Program-made: the position numbers and the translations under genes
Shown here: positions 53,408-64,000 of the stretch, piece after piece
Position numbering within the stretch: the stretch's first letter is position 1
How the letters are laid out: the number at the start of each line of letters is the position of its first letter
NCBI GenBank assembly: GCA_964017045.1
Contig: OZ024807.1
Span: forward strand, 18,383,813 to 18,447,812
DNA length: 64,000 nucleotides
Direction: 5' to 3'
Origin: Omphiscola glabra
Taxonomy: Eukaryota > Mollusca > Gastropoda > Lymnaeidae
The notes under the pieces: generated by a model
What the model was told of the DNA's origin: nothing
Database searches by the model: none
The model's input: only the letters and a program-made list of their open reading frames with translations

Positions 53408-55110
53408 GTAACGAGTTGTTTACTAAGTCACGTGATGCTCATTTTTCTGGAGTGTCGTGTTTGAGGCTTCGACGTAAAGACCCAAGTCAACAAGACACAA
53501 TGTATCTGTAGCTAGTCATTTATTAAAAAGATAGATCACTATACAGAGCATTTTATTATATTTTTTAAACCTACTTTGTTTATTTGTGTTCATCCCTTTT
53601 ATTTACTCTGATTTCATAGGTGTTTGTTTATTGGTCCCTAGTCACACGTGACTAGTGAGCTTAAAGTTTCTAAGCAGCATTATCTCATGGTACATTTTCA
53701 TTTATACAGTTTTAAATTAAAGATTTTTTTGGCGACGGCATTATTTTTCATCACTTAATTTAAGACCATTTGAAGTTTTACAGCTTTTATTAAATTTGAT
53801 TAATAACAAAATATAATAATTCCAATTGAAAGTTAATAACAAATCTAAACTAATTCTGGGGTAGATAATTCAATAGAGTATGGACTCCATAATGGAGTGT
53901 TCAAGATAATCGCCGTAGACCTACATTTAAATGGTTAATTACAACTTAGTACCTGAACGTGCTCAATATTTAGTGAACCATTTATTCAAATCATTTAAAC
54001 CTTCCGGGGAAAATTTCGCTTTTATTTACTGAATTTATTGGTACCGTGAGAAATTGTAAATGAACGAAATGATAGAGAGATGTGGCCGTTTCCAGTGTTG
54101 TTAATGTTTATTGTAGCCTACAACATTGGTCGTTAAAAGTCCAAGAAAAATCTATAAATAGCATCAGAAATGTTTATATTTTAAAAACAGTTAAACTTTA
54201 AAAAAACTGACTTAGATGACATAAGTAAATATTGAATTATTGAAATTATATTACAGATTATAGTAAGTCTTACGTGGAAATAGTGTAAAGTGTTTATAAA
54301 TATTTTGTTTACACGTACTTTTCTTTTAGCTTTATTTCAGAATAGGTAACTAAATTTCAGAGCTATTAAGATGGTGCTCGTGCTCTTATACAGTACAGTG
54401 CACAATAATGTGACGATTCTTGCATATAATTTAATATGTGTTCCAAGATTAGATTGTATTTCCTCGAATTATTCCGATTATGACTTTGGCTCAATCGGTA
54501 GAGCCAGTTTCGTGTTGAGTAACAACGTGATATAGAAAAGAGTGCAGTGAAAAGAAGTTGTTGACGCTCATTGCCTTTGTCAAGTACATGACTAAGATTT
54601 TATCCTTTACACACTATCATGTTTCTATTATTTTTTTTTAATCGCTTTTTCCCCACACCTCCGGCGTTGGCGCCTGGGGTTAGTGTCCCATTCGCATGAT
54701 CCAATATAGAGTGGTAGCACAGCAAGCTGGACGTACGGTGTCAACACCTCTATAATTTCAGCCGTTAGTCTGCTTAAAGGGGATTAAATTAAAATGGCAG
54801 CATTTAAGAAAAAAAATATAAAAAAACTGACCAACTCCTCGTGGATCGTATTTTTAAATACAAAGAACAAAAGAGAAAATTACATAGCTGTGAACAAATG
54901 TAATTAGTGATATCAATTACATGGACACGATTAGCTCAAAAGTACGCAGTAATACTTTTTTGATTGTCGGGGTCTCATCATGGCACATTAATCATTTGAA
55001 GGTGATTAGTTAAAGTTAATATTCAAGAGTTCAGGGCAGCATCATGCGATCCTGTCCTTTATGCTAACTAACCAGTGTTGTAAAAAATAAGAATTAACGT
55101 TACAGTAAAA
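53408..55110. other. Downstream of gene C exon 6: no exon found
   Basis: AT-rich. I looked for a phase 0 continuation of gene C and for a transmembrane exon and saw none. Around 54490 a tRNA-like D arm (ggctcaatcggtagagcc) without the rest of a tRNA may be another SINE head. Confidence 0.45.
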
Positions 55111-55118
55111 ATAATATG

Positions 55119-55550
55119 AACGGGGTATCAAACTCCATACTTTTCAAGTGCATGGCGAGCGATCTACCGCCTGAGCTACAGCCCGTTATGCGGTGCGGAA
55201 TTAAACCTTTAAAACAAATTAGATATTTAAAATTATGTATACATTTAACTCTTAACATAATAAATATGACTGACATATTTAATATGACGCACCTCTCACA
55301 AACACACTTTTGACAAAATGAAGATATTTAATAATATTTACACACTTAATTCTTTGCGTATTTATAGTAAATAGGATTGGAATATTAAATATCCCGTACC
55401 ACTCAATTGCAAAGCGAGCGCTCTGCCCACTGAGCTACAGCCCATTATGTGGTCTGAATCTAAACCTTTGAACACATGGATATATTTAATATTATTTACA
55501 CAATTAATTCTTAAAATAATAAATAGGACTGGAATATTACATAGAAATAA
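55119..55550 (-). mobile_element. Two tandem tRNA-Ala-like SINE copies
   Basis: The minus strand of 55119-55191 and 55389-55446 each holds a degraded tRNA-like head (GTAGCTCAG D arm; the second has a TTTGCAA loop with TGC anticodon). In + strand order, each head is followed by related sequence (attatg-tggt, aaacctttgaa, tatttaata, acacttaattctt, aaataggattggaatatt). The shared flank makes this a tRNA-derived SINE arranged in tandem rather than two tRNA genes. Confidence 0.6.
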
Positions 55551-56702
55551 GAACCTAAATTATATAATATATGGTGTATTACATAAAAATTTGTTACCTA
55601 AACTTTTAAAAAGAATACAAATTACATTCATTATTAACTGGTGGATAACATATCAAATAGGAATAGTAGCCTAATTTCTAAATTACTGGACCATGTATAT
55701 TACATACCAATGATAGTGTTATTGCTTAAGTACGCGGAAAACAACGGTATTGCTAGTTGGTATGCCTAGAAATAAAAACCGAAATTTCAATGAATAGAAT
55801 TTAAAAATAAATAATTGAAGAATGAAGCCGTGTTAACGCCGACAAATAAGAATAAGGCAAAAAAAACACCAAACAAGTCTGATAAAGCTTTCCATGATTC
55901 AATAAAGTATCACAATTCTGAGGTCTTATAATAATATAATCATTCACAAAAAGTTCTGACTGCAGCAGATGTGTACGTCCTGTAGGAAACGTGTAGAGAT
56001 TTATATAAGATACAATTGAATAAATATAGTACTAATGAGCCATGGGCTGGGCGCCTAAGTTTAAATTTGGACTTAAGTGTAAATGATTTATCTCCATGGT
56101 ACACCTTGGAAGACACATTTGCTCAAAAGAAAAGATGGAGCACGCTTTTCGTAACCACCGATAACATCACCAGATAGTCCCTAACAAGGAATAAGAAGAA
56201 GGCCTTAGGCTACACGGAGACTATCGTATAAACAACTGGATGCAACTGGAAAGGAAAGAACAGGGACGAGATGAATAGAAAATTGTTGTAGAAAACCTAT
56301 GCCTTACACGGGTAGAAGGCATAACTAACACCTTGGAACGTGATTCACACGGCCTAATAGTAAATCCATCACTTCAAATATGAATTTTGAAAAGTTTTGA
56401 TCTGTCAATTCCTTATGTAAGCGCTTTAGGGTCAATACAGTTTGTTATAGGTGATCAGAATTTTGTTACAATTCTAGATGCTCGATGGGTACCTTTGTAC
56501 TTTGCACATAGTATATCTAACTGTGTCAATATTACTGTCATGGATTTAATAGACATTAGGTGCAGAGAACGGATATAACTTGTAAGTGTTAAGTGCTTAA
56601 GCCCAAAGTGCTATTATGAAATTTATTCTAATCCAATGATTATGTGTGCACAAATGGAAGGAACAAAAGACACAATACAATGGCCGGAAACGGGTGCATT
56701 GT

Positions 56703-56775
56703 TGCCGAAAACCGGGATCGAACCAGGGACCTTTAGATCTTCAGTCTAAAGCTCTCCCAACTGAGCTATTTCGGC
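56703..56775 (-). tRNA. tRNA-Phe (GAA)
   Basis: On the minus strand the sequence folds as a cloverleaf: acceptor GCCGAAA with TTTCGGC, D arm GCTC/GAGC, anticodon stem TTAGA/TCTAA around loop CTGAAGA (anticodon GAA), and T loop TTCGATC. The outer T-stem pair is C-T, one mismatch. The A and B box promoters are intact. The nearest T run for termination is some 40 bases downstream (TCTTTTG), so it may be a functional gene or a recent pseudogene. Confidence 0.8.
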
Positions 56776-57059
56776 TATCTGCCAACAACTAAACAGTAAA
56801 TGACTACAATGGTATAAGGGGAGAGAACACAATCAGGTTAGCAACAAAACAGTACAATGAAATGGAATGGAATGGGTTCCTTGGACATTTGTGATATTTT
56901 TTATTATTATAAGATTAATTACCATTCTTTACTTTTTCTATGTAAAAACGAGACAAAGACTTCCCCGAAAGTTGAAGTATTGACTATACAATACGATGTT
57001 TTTTAATTTGACCTTTTACACTTAGGGAAGTAAGAACGGAGCGGTCTGTGCGATTTTTA

Positions 57060-57935
57060 TTACTGAATACTATTACTTGATTAGTCTACCCTTAAATAGA
57101 CGGATCATCAGATATAGCGAGCCTAGCGATATTTCATAGATTCCACTAATTGTTATCGGTTAAAGGCACCAGTTACTATGCAATTTTCATATTTAATTGT
57201 TTTAAATATTCATATCATATTGCTGTATTGTACACATTGTGCTCCGGCTGGGGCCTGGGGGGGGGGGGTGCCCTCCCGGAGAGATAGCTGAAAGAAACAC
57301 TGATTGCTAACAATAACTGTATTTTTTGAAAGCATGATGCCATCATTCGATTTTTAATTACCGGTAACACAATTCCCTTGTTAAAAGTCGTGCTTTTATT
57401 ATAAAATATAATTGCAAAACATGAAAAGATTGCTCACGTTTGATTCTTAGTAAAAACACTATTAAAATTATAGACCTTAAAACTGAAGCAAATGTAGTTT
57501 AATAGGCTACAGTGTTATTATTAAAGTCTTTAAATTTTTTAGTTTGCAAAAAATAATCAAACAAAAAACACTGATATTGCGAACAAGAAGTAATATATCG
57601 ACTTATAATCGGCACATTTTCGAAACATTTCGATATTTTTAATCGAACAATGTATGCTATGCTTCTAAGAAGACTAGCCTTATCTATACGGATCATCAAA
57701 TATATCGAGCGTAGCGATATTTCATAGATTCCACTAATTAAATATGTTAATGACATTAGCTAATATTATTTTTTAAATTGTTTAAAAAATGACAAATTGG
57801 TATTTTTAAAAAATGAAATATACTTCGTTTTATTGTTGTACATATTTTTGCTCCAGGAGGGGGGCACTTGACTTTCCCCGGGGACAGTGCCCCCCGCCCC
57901 CGGAGATATAGCAATAGCTGAAAGAAACCCTGATA
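57060..57935. mobile_element. Two diverged copies of an unnamed interspersed repeat
   Basis: 57095-57303 and 57685-57933 share cggatcatcaaatat, cgatatttcatagattcca, a gctcc-G-run stretch and agctgaaagaaac at the same order. The interiors differ. The class is unknown. Confidence 0.55.
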
Positions 57936-59090
57936 GGGAGGTGTCTAAAAAGTATGCACGCACAAGCAAGGGAGTGGGTAGAAAAGTTGAATATTTTGGT
58001 AAGCACTGTATAGGGCTATGGATGGTCCCTAAATTGGCTATACAATATGTAGTTACTAAATTACATTGGAGTAACTGCATTTATACTTAGTCACAGTTTA
58101 ATTCAACTTTTAAAAAAAGTAATAACAAAATTAACATAAAGTTACTAATTAATGTTTTGCATATAGTTTTTTTTACCAATTTTCTGATAATACTTAGTCT
58201 AACTGCAACATTTAAATCTAAGCTATTATTTTTAATGTTGAAAACTAAAACATACGAGTACGTACATGCCAAACTGTGGGATCAAAAACTGTACAAAAAG
58301 TCAATTTTAAATCATTGTACAACAGTATGAAAAACTGTATAATTTAATATTTTCTGTTTCGTTTTTATGATCATTCTTTTAGTTTGAAATTCAATATTAA
58401 CCCACAAATTTATAGGTTAAAAAATCTGGCACTTAGGTTGAAAGGAAAATAATAATAATAAAACCGACAAAATGGAGCAATCAAATAAGCTACCGGCTAT
58501 GTACCATTACTGGCTGTTGATAGTACCTGGTCAATAAAAAGAAAGTCATTGTTATACAATTAAGTGTGAGTCAAATATTGATGCTTGGAGTTACTTGAAT
58601 AAATGATTCAGATAATGATAGGCTGCGGCTATTGTTAAGTTAACTAGACTTCTCTAGGGAGCTATTTATTGGCATTGGCATGATTGATAATTAAAATCAA
58701 TACTTGTCAATACACACTTCCTGATGATAAGTTTAAATGCGAAAGTACGGAGTTCGATCAGAAATAATATAAAAGTAGAAATGTATAATAATAAGCAACT
58801 TATTATTATTAATTTATTTAATTTAGAAATATTTTTTTAATTAATTAATATTACTTGGAGATTACTCTTACTCATACTCTTAGCTACTTAGTGTAACTTA
58901 GCTCTTATCAGCCTATCATCCTATGTTTATTTATAGAGGTTTTGGGATGTTTCAGCGCATGGTTTTGAGAGGACTGAGGATACTTTAACTTTACTGGTTG
59001 CAAGGACCACTCAGTCTCAGCAAGACTGAGCCATGATATTATTTAATTACTAGGAACTGGAGGTTGGAAGTGGTGTATGTACCCAGTGGC
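57936..59090. other. Intergenic, no gene seen
   Basis: AT-rich sequence with short open frames only, none with splice or domain support. Confidence 0.45.
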
Positions 59091-59290
59091 GTAGCTAGGG
59101 GGGTGCGGACCATCCCAGGTGTGACGCCAAATTTAAAAATTGCATATTTCCACATAAGCATATTTGCATATGACGACTTAAATCCCACAACTGGCAAAAA
59201 ATTTATTTTCAATTGCCTAGAAAGGGGGCTGTTGAAGGTGCTGTCCGCTTCGACTGTACTTTTGGCCAACTGAAGCGATGACCCTGGATA
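59091..59290 (+). mobile_element. Possible MITE end (GTAGC type)
   Basis: cagtggcgtagctaggggg matches the terminus of the element at 29619. ttttggccaactg at about 59258 also occurs near 31395, where a partial right end (acacgccactg) is present. Boundaries are not clear. Confidence 0.4.
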
Positions 59291-59374
59291 GCTCTGGACT
59301 TTCACCATAGTCCGGCTCACAAGAGTTTGAACAAGATAGAACTTTGTTAAAATTGTATGCCGTTCACTAACGCA

Positions 59375-61157
59375 ATGAAGGGGAAATTTTTCTGCCTTTT
59401 ATCTCTGTTGCTCATTGCCGGCTGCGGGTATGTCCCCAGGATGGGTAGACTTTAGTTTTGACTTGTCCATAGGCCATTTTGCAAAGTTTTCTGTAGATTC
59501 ATTTGTTTATGTGTTCACTTATAACTTATTGCTGTGGTCACTTGTTCATGCTGTCACTTGTCTTTGAAATCACTTGTCAGTGGGCTCAGTTATCGGAAAC
59601 TGCCAGGTGCATTGGTTGGAAATCAACTTCTAATTCCCCCTCCTCACAAGGCCTTAAGGGGCCATCCATATATTCCGATTTGGGAGGGGAACAAGATAGT
59701 CAATAAATATACAAAGTAAAAAGAATAAACTCTGGAGGTATATCATTATAAAATATTTTTTTTTAAACTTACTTTGTTTCTGGTACAAAAATATAGGGGT
59801 CAGGTGGGGCTAAGGATACATCATCAATTAATGCTTTTGTGTCTTTTTTTTAAACCTTGTTTTTACTGTAGGAATATTGCGTTTGATCTGAGACTTGGGA
59901 AAAAAAGTAAATAATTTGGCAACACATTTCTAAAAATTCCATAAACAAAATGTTATGCATGATTGCTTTAAAAAACAACAATTTAATTTAAAATCTCTTT
60001 ACCGGTAATTTAAACAAATACACATGCCTAACTAATTGGAGAAGAAAATAATTTAATGCTTGTTCTATCAATTTTTTAGTCTTTTAATGTGGTCCATCAA
60101 TTAAATAGGGAGTTTTTAATTTAAATAGCTTATTTATGTTTGCTCATCAATGGCATTTAATTTATTGCGCTAAATTAGTAGATTGCTGGGCATACATATA
60201 ATAATAATAAAAGTCTTTAAATAAGTTTAAAAGGTAACACATTTTTTTTTTAGTGAATTTATTAATTATTTTCACATTACTTTGCCTAACTGTAGCCTAT
60301 CAATTATCATTAACTAAGTGTTTTAAAATAGAATCATCACATTATCACAGTACTATTCTGGCACATACAAAATAGCGCTAACTGAATGAAAAAAGAAGTT
60401 GTGATTGTTAGTGTGACAGATTCACTGTAAGCTGACAGCATCTATTGGTGTAATAATTTATTTTTAAATGTGAAATGAAAAATACTTTATAAAAAAGTGT
60501 ATATTAAATTTACTGGGCGCCCCTATTTTGTTCTGTGCTCTGAATTACAGGTGCAGCTTAGAGGGAACATTGATTACTTACTGTTTAAATTGGCATATAG
60601 GCAGAAAGCTACTTCCCACTAGTTTAACTATCCAATTTAAAAATAATATAAGACTATTTCAGACTAGTAAATAATCCAATAATTTTTCCAAATAAAACAC
60701 ACAATATTAATATATTTTAAATTAAAAGAATCAATTATTTAAGAAATAATTTTAATAAATTCTGTAATAAAGTAACTTTAAAAATGAAAACAGTGGATTT
60801 TAAGTCACAAATTGTGTAGGTGCAGTCCATAATCATACAAATTTTGTAAAAAATGTGTAGCCCAAAAACTGCTGAAGCTTCTAAAGCTAGAAAGTTGATG
60901 TTGGTTTTTCCATGTTTCCATTTAAAAATACAACCATTCTTTTCAAAACAATATTAAAGATGTCATGGAATTTTAATGTGTGCTATATTTACTGATAAGT
61001 AAGATCTTGTACTGCACTTGAATATGTGAATGTGAATAAGAAATGACACAGGGTAGAAGAAAACTTGAAGAAGGAAGATATAAATTTACTTTTCTTTCTT
61101 CAGGTTTTTCTCTAACCTTATATTTCTTACTGCGTCAACCTGAACGTAGTTCTCCAG
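59375..61157 (+). CDS. Candidate small exon chain with signal-peptide-like start
   Basis: 59375-59427 reads MKGKFFCLLSLLLIAGC and ends in phase 2 at donor gtatgt. 59872-59906 (acceptor gtttttactgtag, donor gtaaat) and 61104-61157 (acceptor ctttcttcag, donor gtattt) continue the frame in matching phases. Joined to the acceptor at 62640 the frame ends at a TAA that overlaps the zinc-finger start region. It could be the start of another secreted gene, an upstream frame of the zinc-finger transcript, or chance. The phase differs from the signal exons of genes B and C. Confidence 0.25.
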
Positions 61158-62686
61158 GTATTTCTCTTATATCTGATAAGAAAAGATAACATATAACTTC
61201 ATCACAGAAAAATCACTGGCAATAGCCTGTGTTATTAAAAATAAATTTTAAAACCGACAGCAAAAGTAGTATAAGAATAACATTATTTTTTATAGAATTT
61301 TATTTGGAAATAATTTAACTATTCTTTGTGGGCTTTTGCGTCCAAAAAAAAAAATTTAAAAAAAATTAACACCAGTGGTGTTCATGTGATTTGGGGACAC
61401 CATGTTCCAAGTTTATCCTCCTGTAACTTTGTAACATGGTAAAATGGTGGAGTCCAGGTCATAAAGAGAGGATGAATAAGGTATTAGGCTTTCTGTTTCC
61501 ATTCCATTATCTTCATCCTTTGTCTCTCTCTCCTGCATTGTCATTAGAGTCACTGAACTGTAGATCAAAAACAAAATGTAAATCCCCACTGTTTTTCACC
61601 CCATTTTTAGACAATATTTATCTTGTCTAGCAATGCTACCTAGTACTGTACTTAAAAATCTATTACATTTTTGTTTAATGTCACGTAATATGTTTATATG
61701 GGTATTATTTGAGACAAGTAAACTTTTTTAAATATCACTTTCTTTTTTTAATGCTGGATTTCAAAATCGGGAAATGCTATTTAAAATTAAGCTTACATGT
61801 TTATGATAGCACAAGAAATAAGTTTAAATGTTAACCTGAATTATTTCCATGATCAGAGTACACATCTTAAAAGAACAAATAACTCATACATTGCAAAATT
61901 AAAATCAAAGGATAAAAATAATTTGTTTGTGACCGCAAGATTAATTAATTTTTTTAGAAAGGACATCTCTACAGAGAACATTAAACATAAATGTTTTGTT
62001 TTTATCAACTTTTATAATCATTTTTATATAAAAATATTTTTAAAATATCATATAACCAATGGCACAAATTTCAAAAATAAAAGGACTTATATTAATAATA
62101 CATTTTCAACCCACATAAAAATTATACTTATGGGGATGATTCCTCTATCGTGGGGACTGCAGAGCTTTAAAGTTTAAGGGATTTTTAAAGTACAAATATA
62201 AATTAATAAATAGATTATTGAATTCCTAGCTTTCAAAGGATTTTAAAACTTTTTTTTTTCTTAACGCAATATAACAAGCAAATAATTTAAAAAATTCAAA
62301 TGTGAAATATGTTCTCTTTTTAAAATATTGGGGGGGGGGGAGGGGGGTGTTTGAACTTTAATCGAAACAAAATTAGAATGAATAGTGGACATATTGAGAA
62401 TACAGTTTGTTTAATATCACATTTATTTAGCATAATTTCCGCAAATTTCTTGACTTTCTGTTTAAAGAATGTTTAAGTAACTGTAACTAAGCTAAAAACA
62501 TTAAATTGCTCTGAGCTTAATTAACATTCAACCTATGTGTTTGGTTTAAAAATTTTTATATTTCTTTAATGATCAGCGTATTTAAATTTTAATAAACATA
62601 ATATATAACTTATAACTAAAGCTTTTCTTTTGGTATTTCAGGACATGGGGACATTTTTCAGCCCCTTATTTTAATGTATCTGCTAA

Positions 62687-63643
62687 ATGATCAACACTAA
62701 AAGGATGGATCCACCAGATTTCAAATTTGACCTGCCAGTTCCAGTTCAACTGTTTAAAAGGGATGAAGATATCAAACCAAAGATAGAGGTTGAAGATACA
62801 GACTATTATAGAGTATTAAAGGCAGACTTTAATACTGAAGTTGATATCAAGCCAACATTAGAATGTCTCCCCGTCACATGTAAGAAAGAGGAAGATGTAT
62901 GTGAAGATCATAAAGAGGATGATGACATATTTCCTTCTGGTTTAGGGGACTCTTTAAGCGTTAAAGGAACTGAGGCTTCAAGGAAGTGCAATAAAAGAAA
63001 TGTAGCCTCAATGTCAAACCAAATACTGAATACCGAAGATAGGCATTTTAAGTGTAATATTTGTTCTGCAGATTTTAAACGAAAACAGTATTTAAAGACA
63101 CACCAATCGGTGCACACCAAAGAAAAACCATTCAAATGTGAGGTTTGCTCTTCAGATTTTTCTCAAAAGCATCATTTAACAACACACCAACGAATGCACA
63201 TTGGGTTAAAGCCATTCAAATGCGATCAATGTACTTTGGCTTTTTTCCAAAAGCATCATTTAACTGCACACCAAAGAGCTCACACTGGAGAAAAACCCTT
63301 CAAATGTAACCAGTGCACGTCAGCTTTTTCTAGATCGGATTACTTAACTGTACACAAAAGAATTCACACTGGAGAAAAGCCATTCAAATGTAATCAATGC
63401 ACTTCATGTTTTTCAAAAAAGGATCATTTGTATTCTCACCAGAGAGTTCACACTGGAGAAAAACCATTCCAATGTAATCATTGCACTTCAGCTTTTTCTA
63501 GGAAGGATTGCTTAACTGTACACCAGAGAGTTCACAGGAGAGATAAGCTTTTCACATGTGATATTTGTACATCAGCTTTTGCTGACAATGTTCAGTTGGT
63601 TACTCACCAAAGTGGGCACAAAAGAAAGAAACCAGTTGTCTAG
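62687..63643 (+). CDS. Seven-finger C2H2 zinc-finger protein
   Basis: 318 residues. An in-frame TAA directly precedes the ATG, which fixes the start within this exon; an acceptor (ttggtatttcag) at 62640 suggests an upstream 5'UTR exon. The N-terminal 120 residues are acidic with no recognised domain. Seven C2H2 fingers run from 121 to 311, Cys/His sets at C123-C126-H139-H143, 151-154-167-171, 179-182-195-199, 207-210-223-227, 235-238-251-255, 263-266-279-283 and 291-294-307-311. HTGEKPF linkers join fingers 3-4, 4-5 and 5-6; the others are diverged. Probably a nuclear sequence-specific DNA-binding protein; the target is unknown. It appears unrelated to the Ig-like cluster. Confidence 0.93.
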   Translation: MINTKRMDPPDFKFDLPVPVQLFKRDEDIKPKIEVEDTDYYRVLKADFNTEVDIKPTLECLPVTCKKEEDVCEDHKEDDDIFPSGLGDSLSVKGTEASRKCNKRNVASMSNQILNTEDRHFKCNICSADFKRKQYLKTHQSVHTKEKPFKCEVCSSDFSQKHHLTTHQRMHIGLKPFKCDQCTLAFFQKHHLTAHQRAHTGEKPFKCNQCTSAFSRSDYLTVHKRIHTGEKPFKCNQCTSCFSKKDHLYSHQRVHTGEKPFQCNHCTSAFSRKDCLTVHQRVHRRDKLFTCDICTSAFADNVQLVTHQSGHKRKKPVV

Positions 63644-63676
63644 CTTTTTATTCTCATTTCAAAGTGTTAAACTTTC

Positions 63677-63682
63677 AATAAA
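63677..63682 (+). other. Poly(A) signal of the zinc-finger gene
   Basis: AATAAA 34 bases after the stop codon, so the 3'UTR is short. Confidence 0.65.
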
Positions 63683-64000
63683 GCATACTCTTACACCTTG
63701 GAAATAAACTAATTAATAGTTAGTTGTGTGATGTAGTTACTGTAATATAAAAAAAATTATACATCACCTGTGCGTGTTGGTGACTCACCTTTAAAATGTA
63801 ATCCTTGATCTACAGTTTCAAGTTCAAGACACAAAATAACCATATGAGATAAACCTTTGAGATAACTCTAACAGATGGTATCTTTGTCACACAATTTTCT
63901 CTTACTATTACCCGGTATATTTTTTTTTAGGTTTAAGTTTTACTGGGAAGTTAATTCTAACTCATCACACCAGAATACACATGTGAGATTAAACCCAAAG

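Noticed and set aside
56387..56578. 63-codon frame as the missing gene C exon
   Set aside because: No phase 0 acceptor with a pyrimidine tract, and no similarity to the other second-half domains.
61797..62177. 126-codon frame upstream of the zinc-finger gene
   Set aside because: Composition is Lys/Asn/Ile-rich, as expected of random AT-rich DNA; no domain or splice support.

Overview
The window is metazoan nuclear DNA: AT-rich, intron-dense, with GT-AG introns, C2H2 zinc fingers, SINE/LINE/MITE debris and a very high minisatellite load. I infer a gastropod mollusc (a planorbid-type snail is my best guess). The main reason is a head-to-tail array of fast-diverging, single-pass transmembrane genes with Ig-like ectodomains, which recalls the polymorphic transmembrane clusters reported for snail-schistosome resistance loci. 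No database search was possible, so species and cluster identity are inference.

Layout, all four genes on the + strand. Gene A (5' end off the window, 483-14.1 kb) has the second half of a split domain, a membrane-proximal cysteine domain, a transmembrane exon, then nine microexons of 15-27 nt (the last 20 nt to the stop) and a 3'UTR exon. Gene B (17,654-42,982) looks complete: 18 coding exons, 1,677 nt and 558 residues. It has a signal-peptide exon, three domains each split over two exons, one unsplit membrane-proximal domain, a transmembrane exon, eight microexons of 12-48 nt and a last exon with the stop. Gene C (45,945-53,407) has a signal-peptide exon, two split Ig-like domains with clear Ig landmarks, and the first half of a third; no later exon was found. 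A seven-finger C2H2 protein (62,687-63,643) follows.

Genes A and B share exon order, intron phases and a motif around Tyr-Thr-Phe-Cys, but their cytoplasmic tails do not resemble each other. Gene A's tail is about 44% Asp/Glu; gene B's is Ser/Thr-rich with a basic stretch. Both tails are built only from phase 1-1 exons whose lengths are multiples of three, so any subset can be skipped without changing frame. This is the most interesting system in the window: cell-surface receptors whose intracellular part is a string of interchangeable microexons.

The introns are filled with about 28 separate minisatellites and microsatellites, roughly a fifth of the window. Several abut or include exon borders: two carry copies of a splice acceptor, one starts at gene B's stop codon, and two exon ends with their donors are duplicated in tandem. 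Between genes lie two non-LTR retrotransposon fragments and a separate LINE remnant, hAT-like elements and MITEs (one with a perfect 8-bp target duplication), tRNA-derived SINEs, palindromic fold-back elements and a tRNA-Phe gene.
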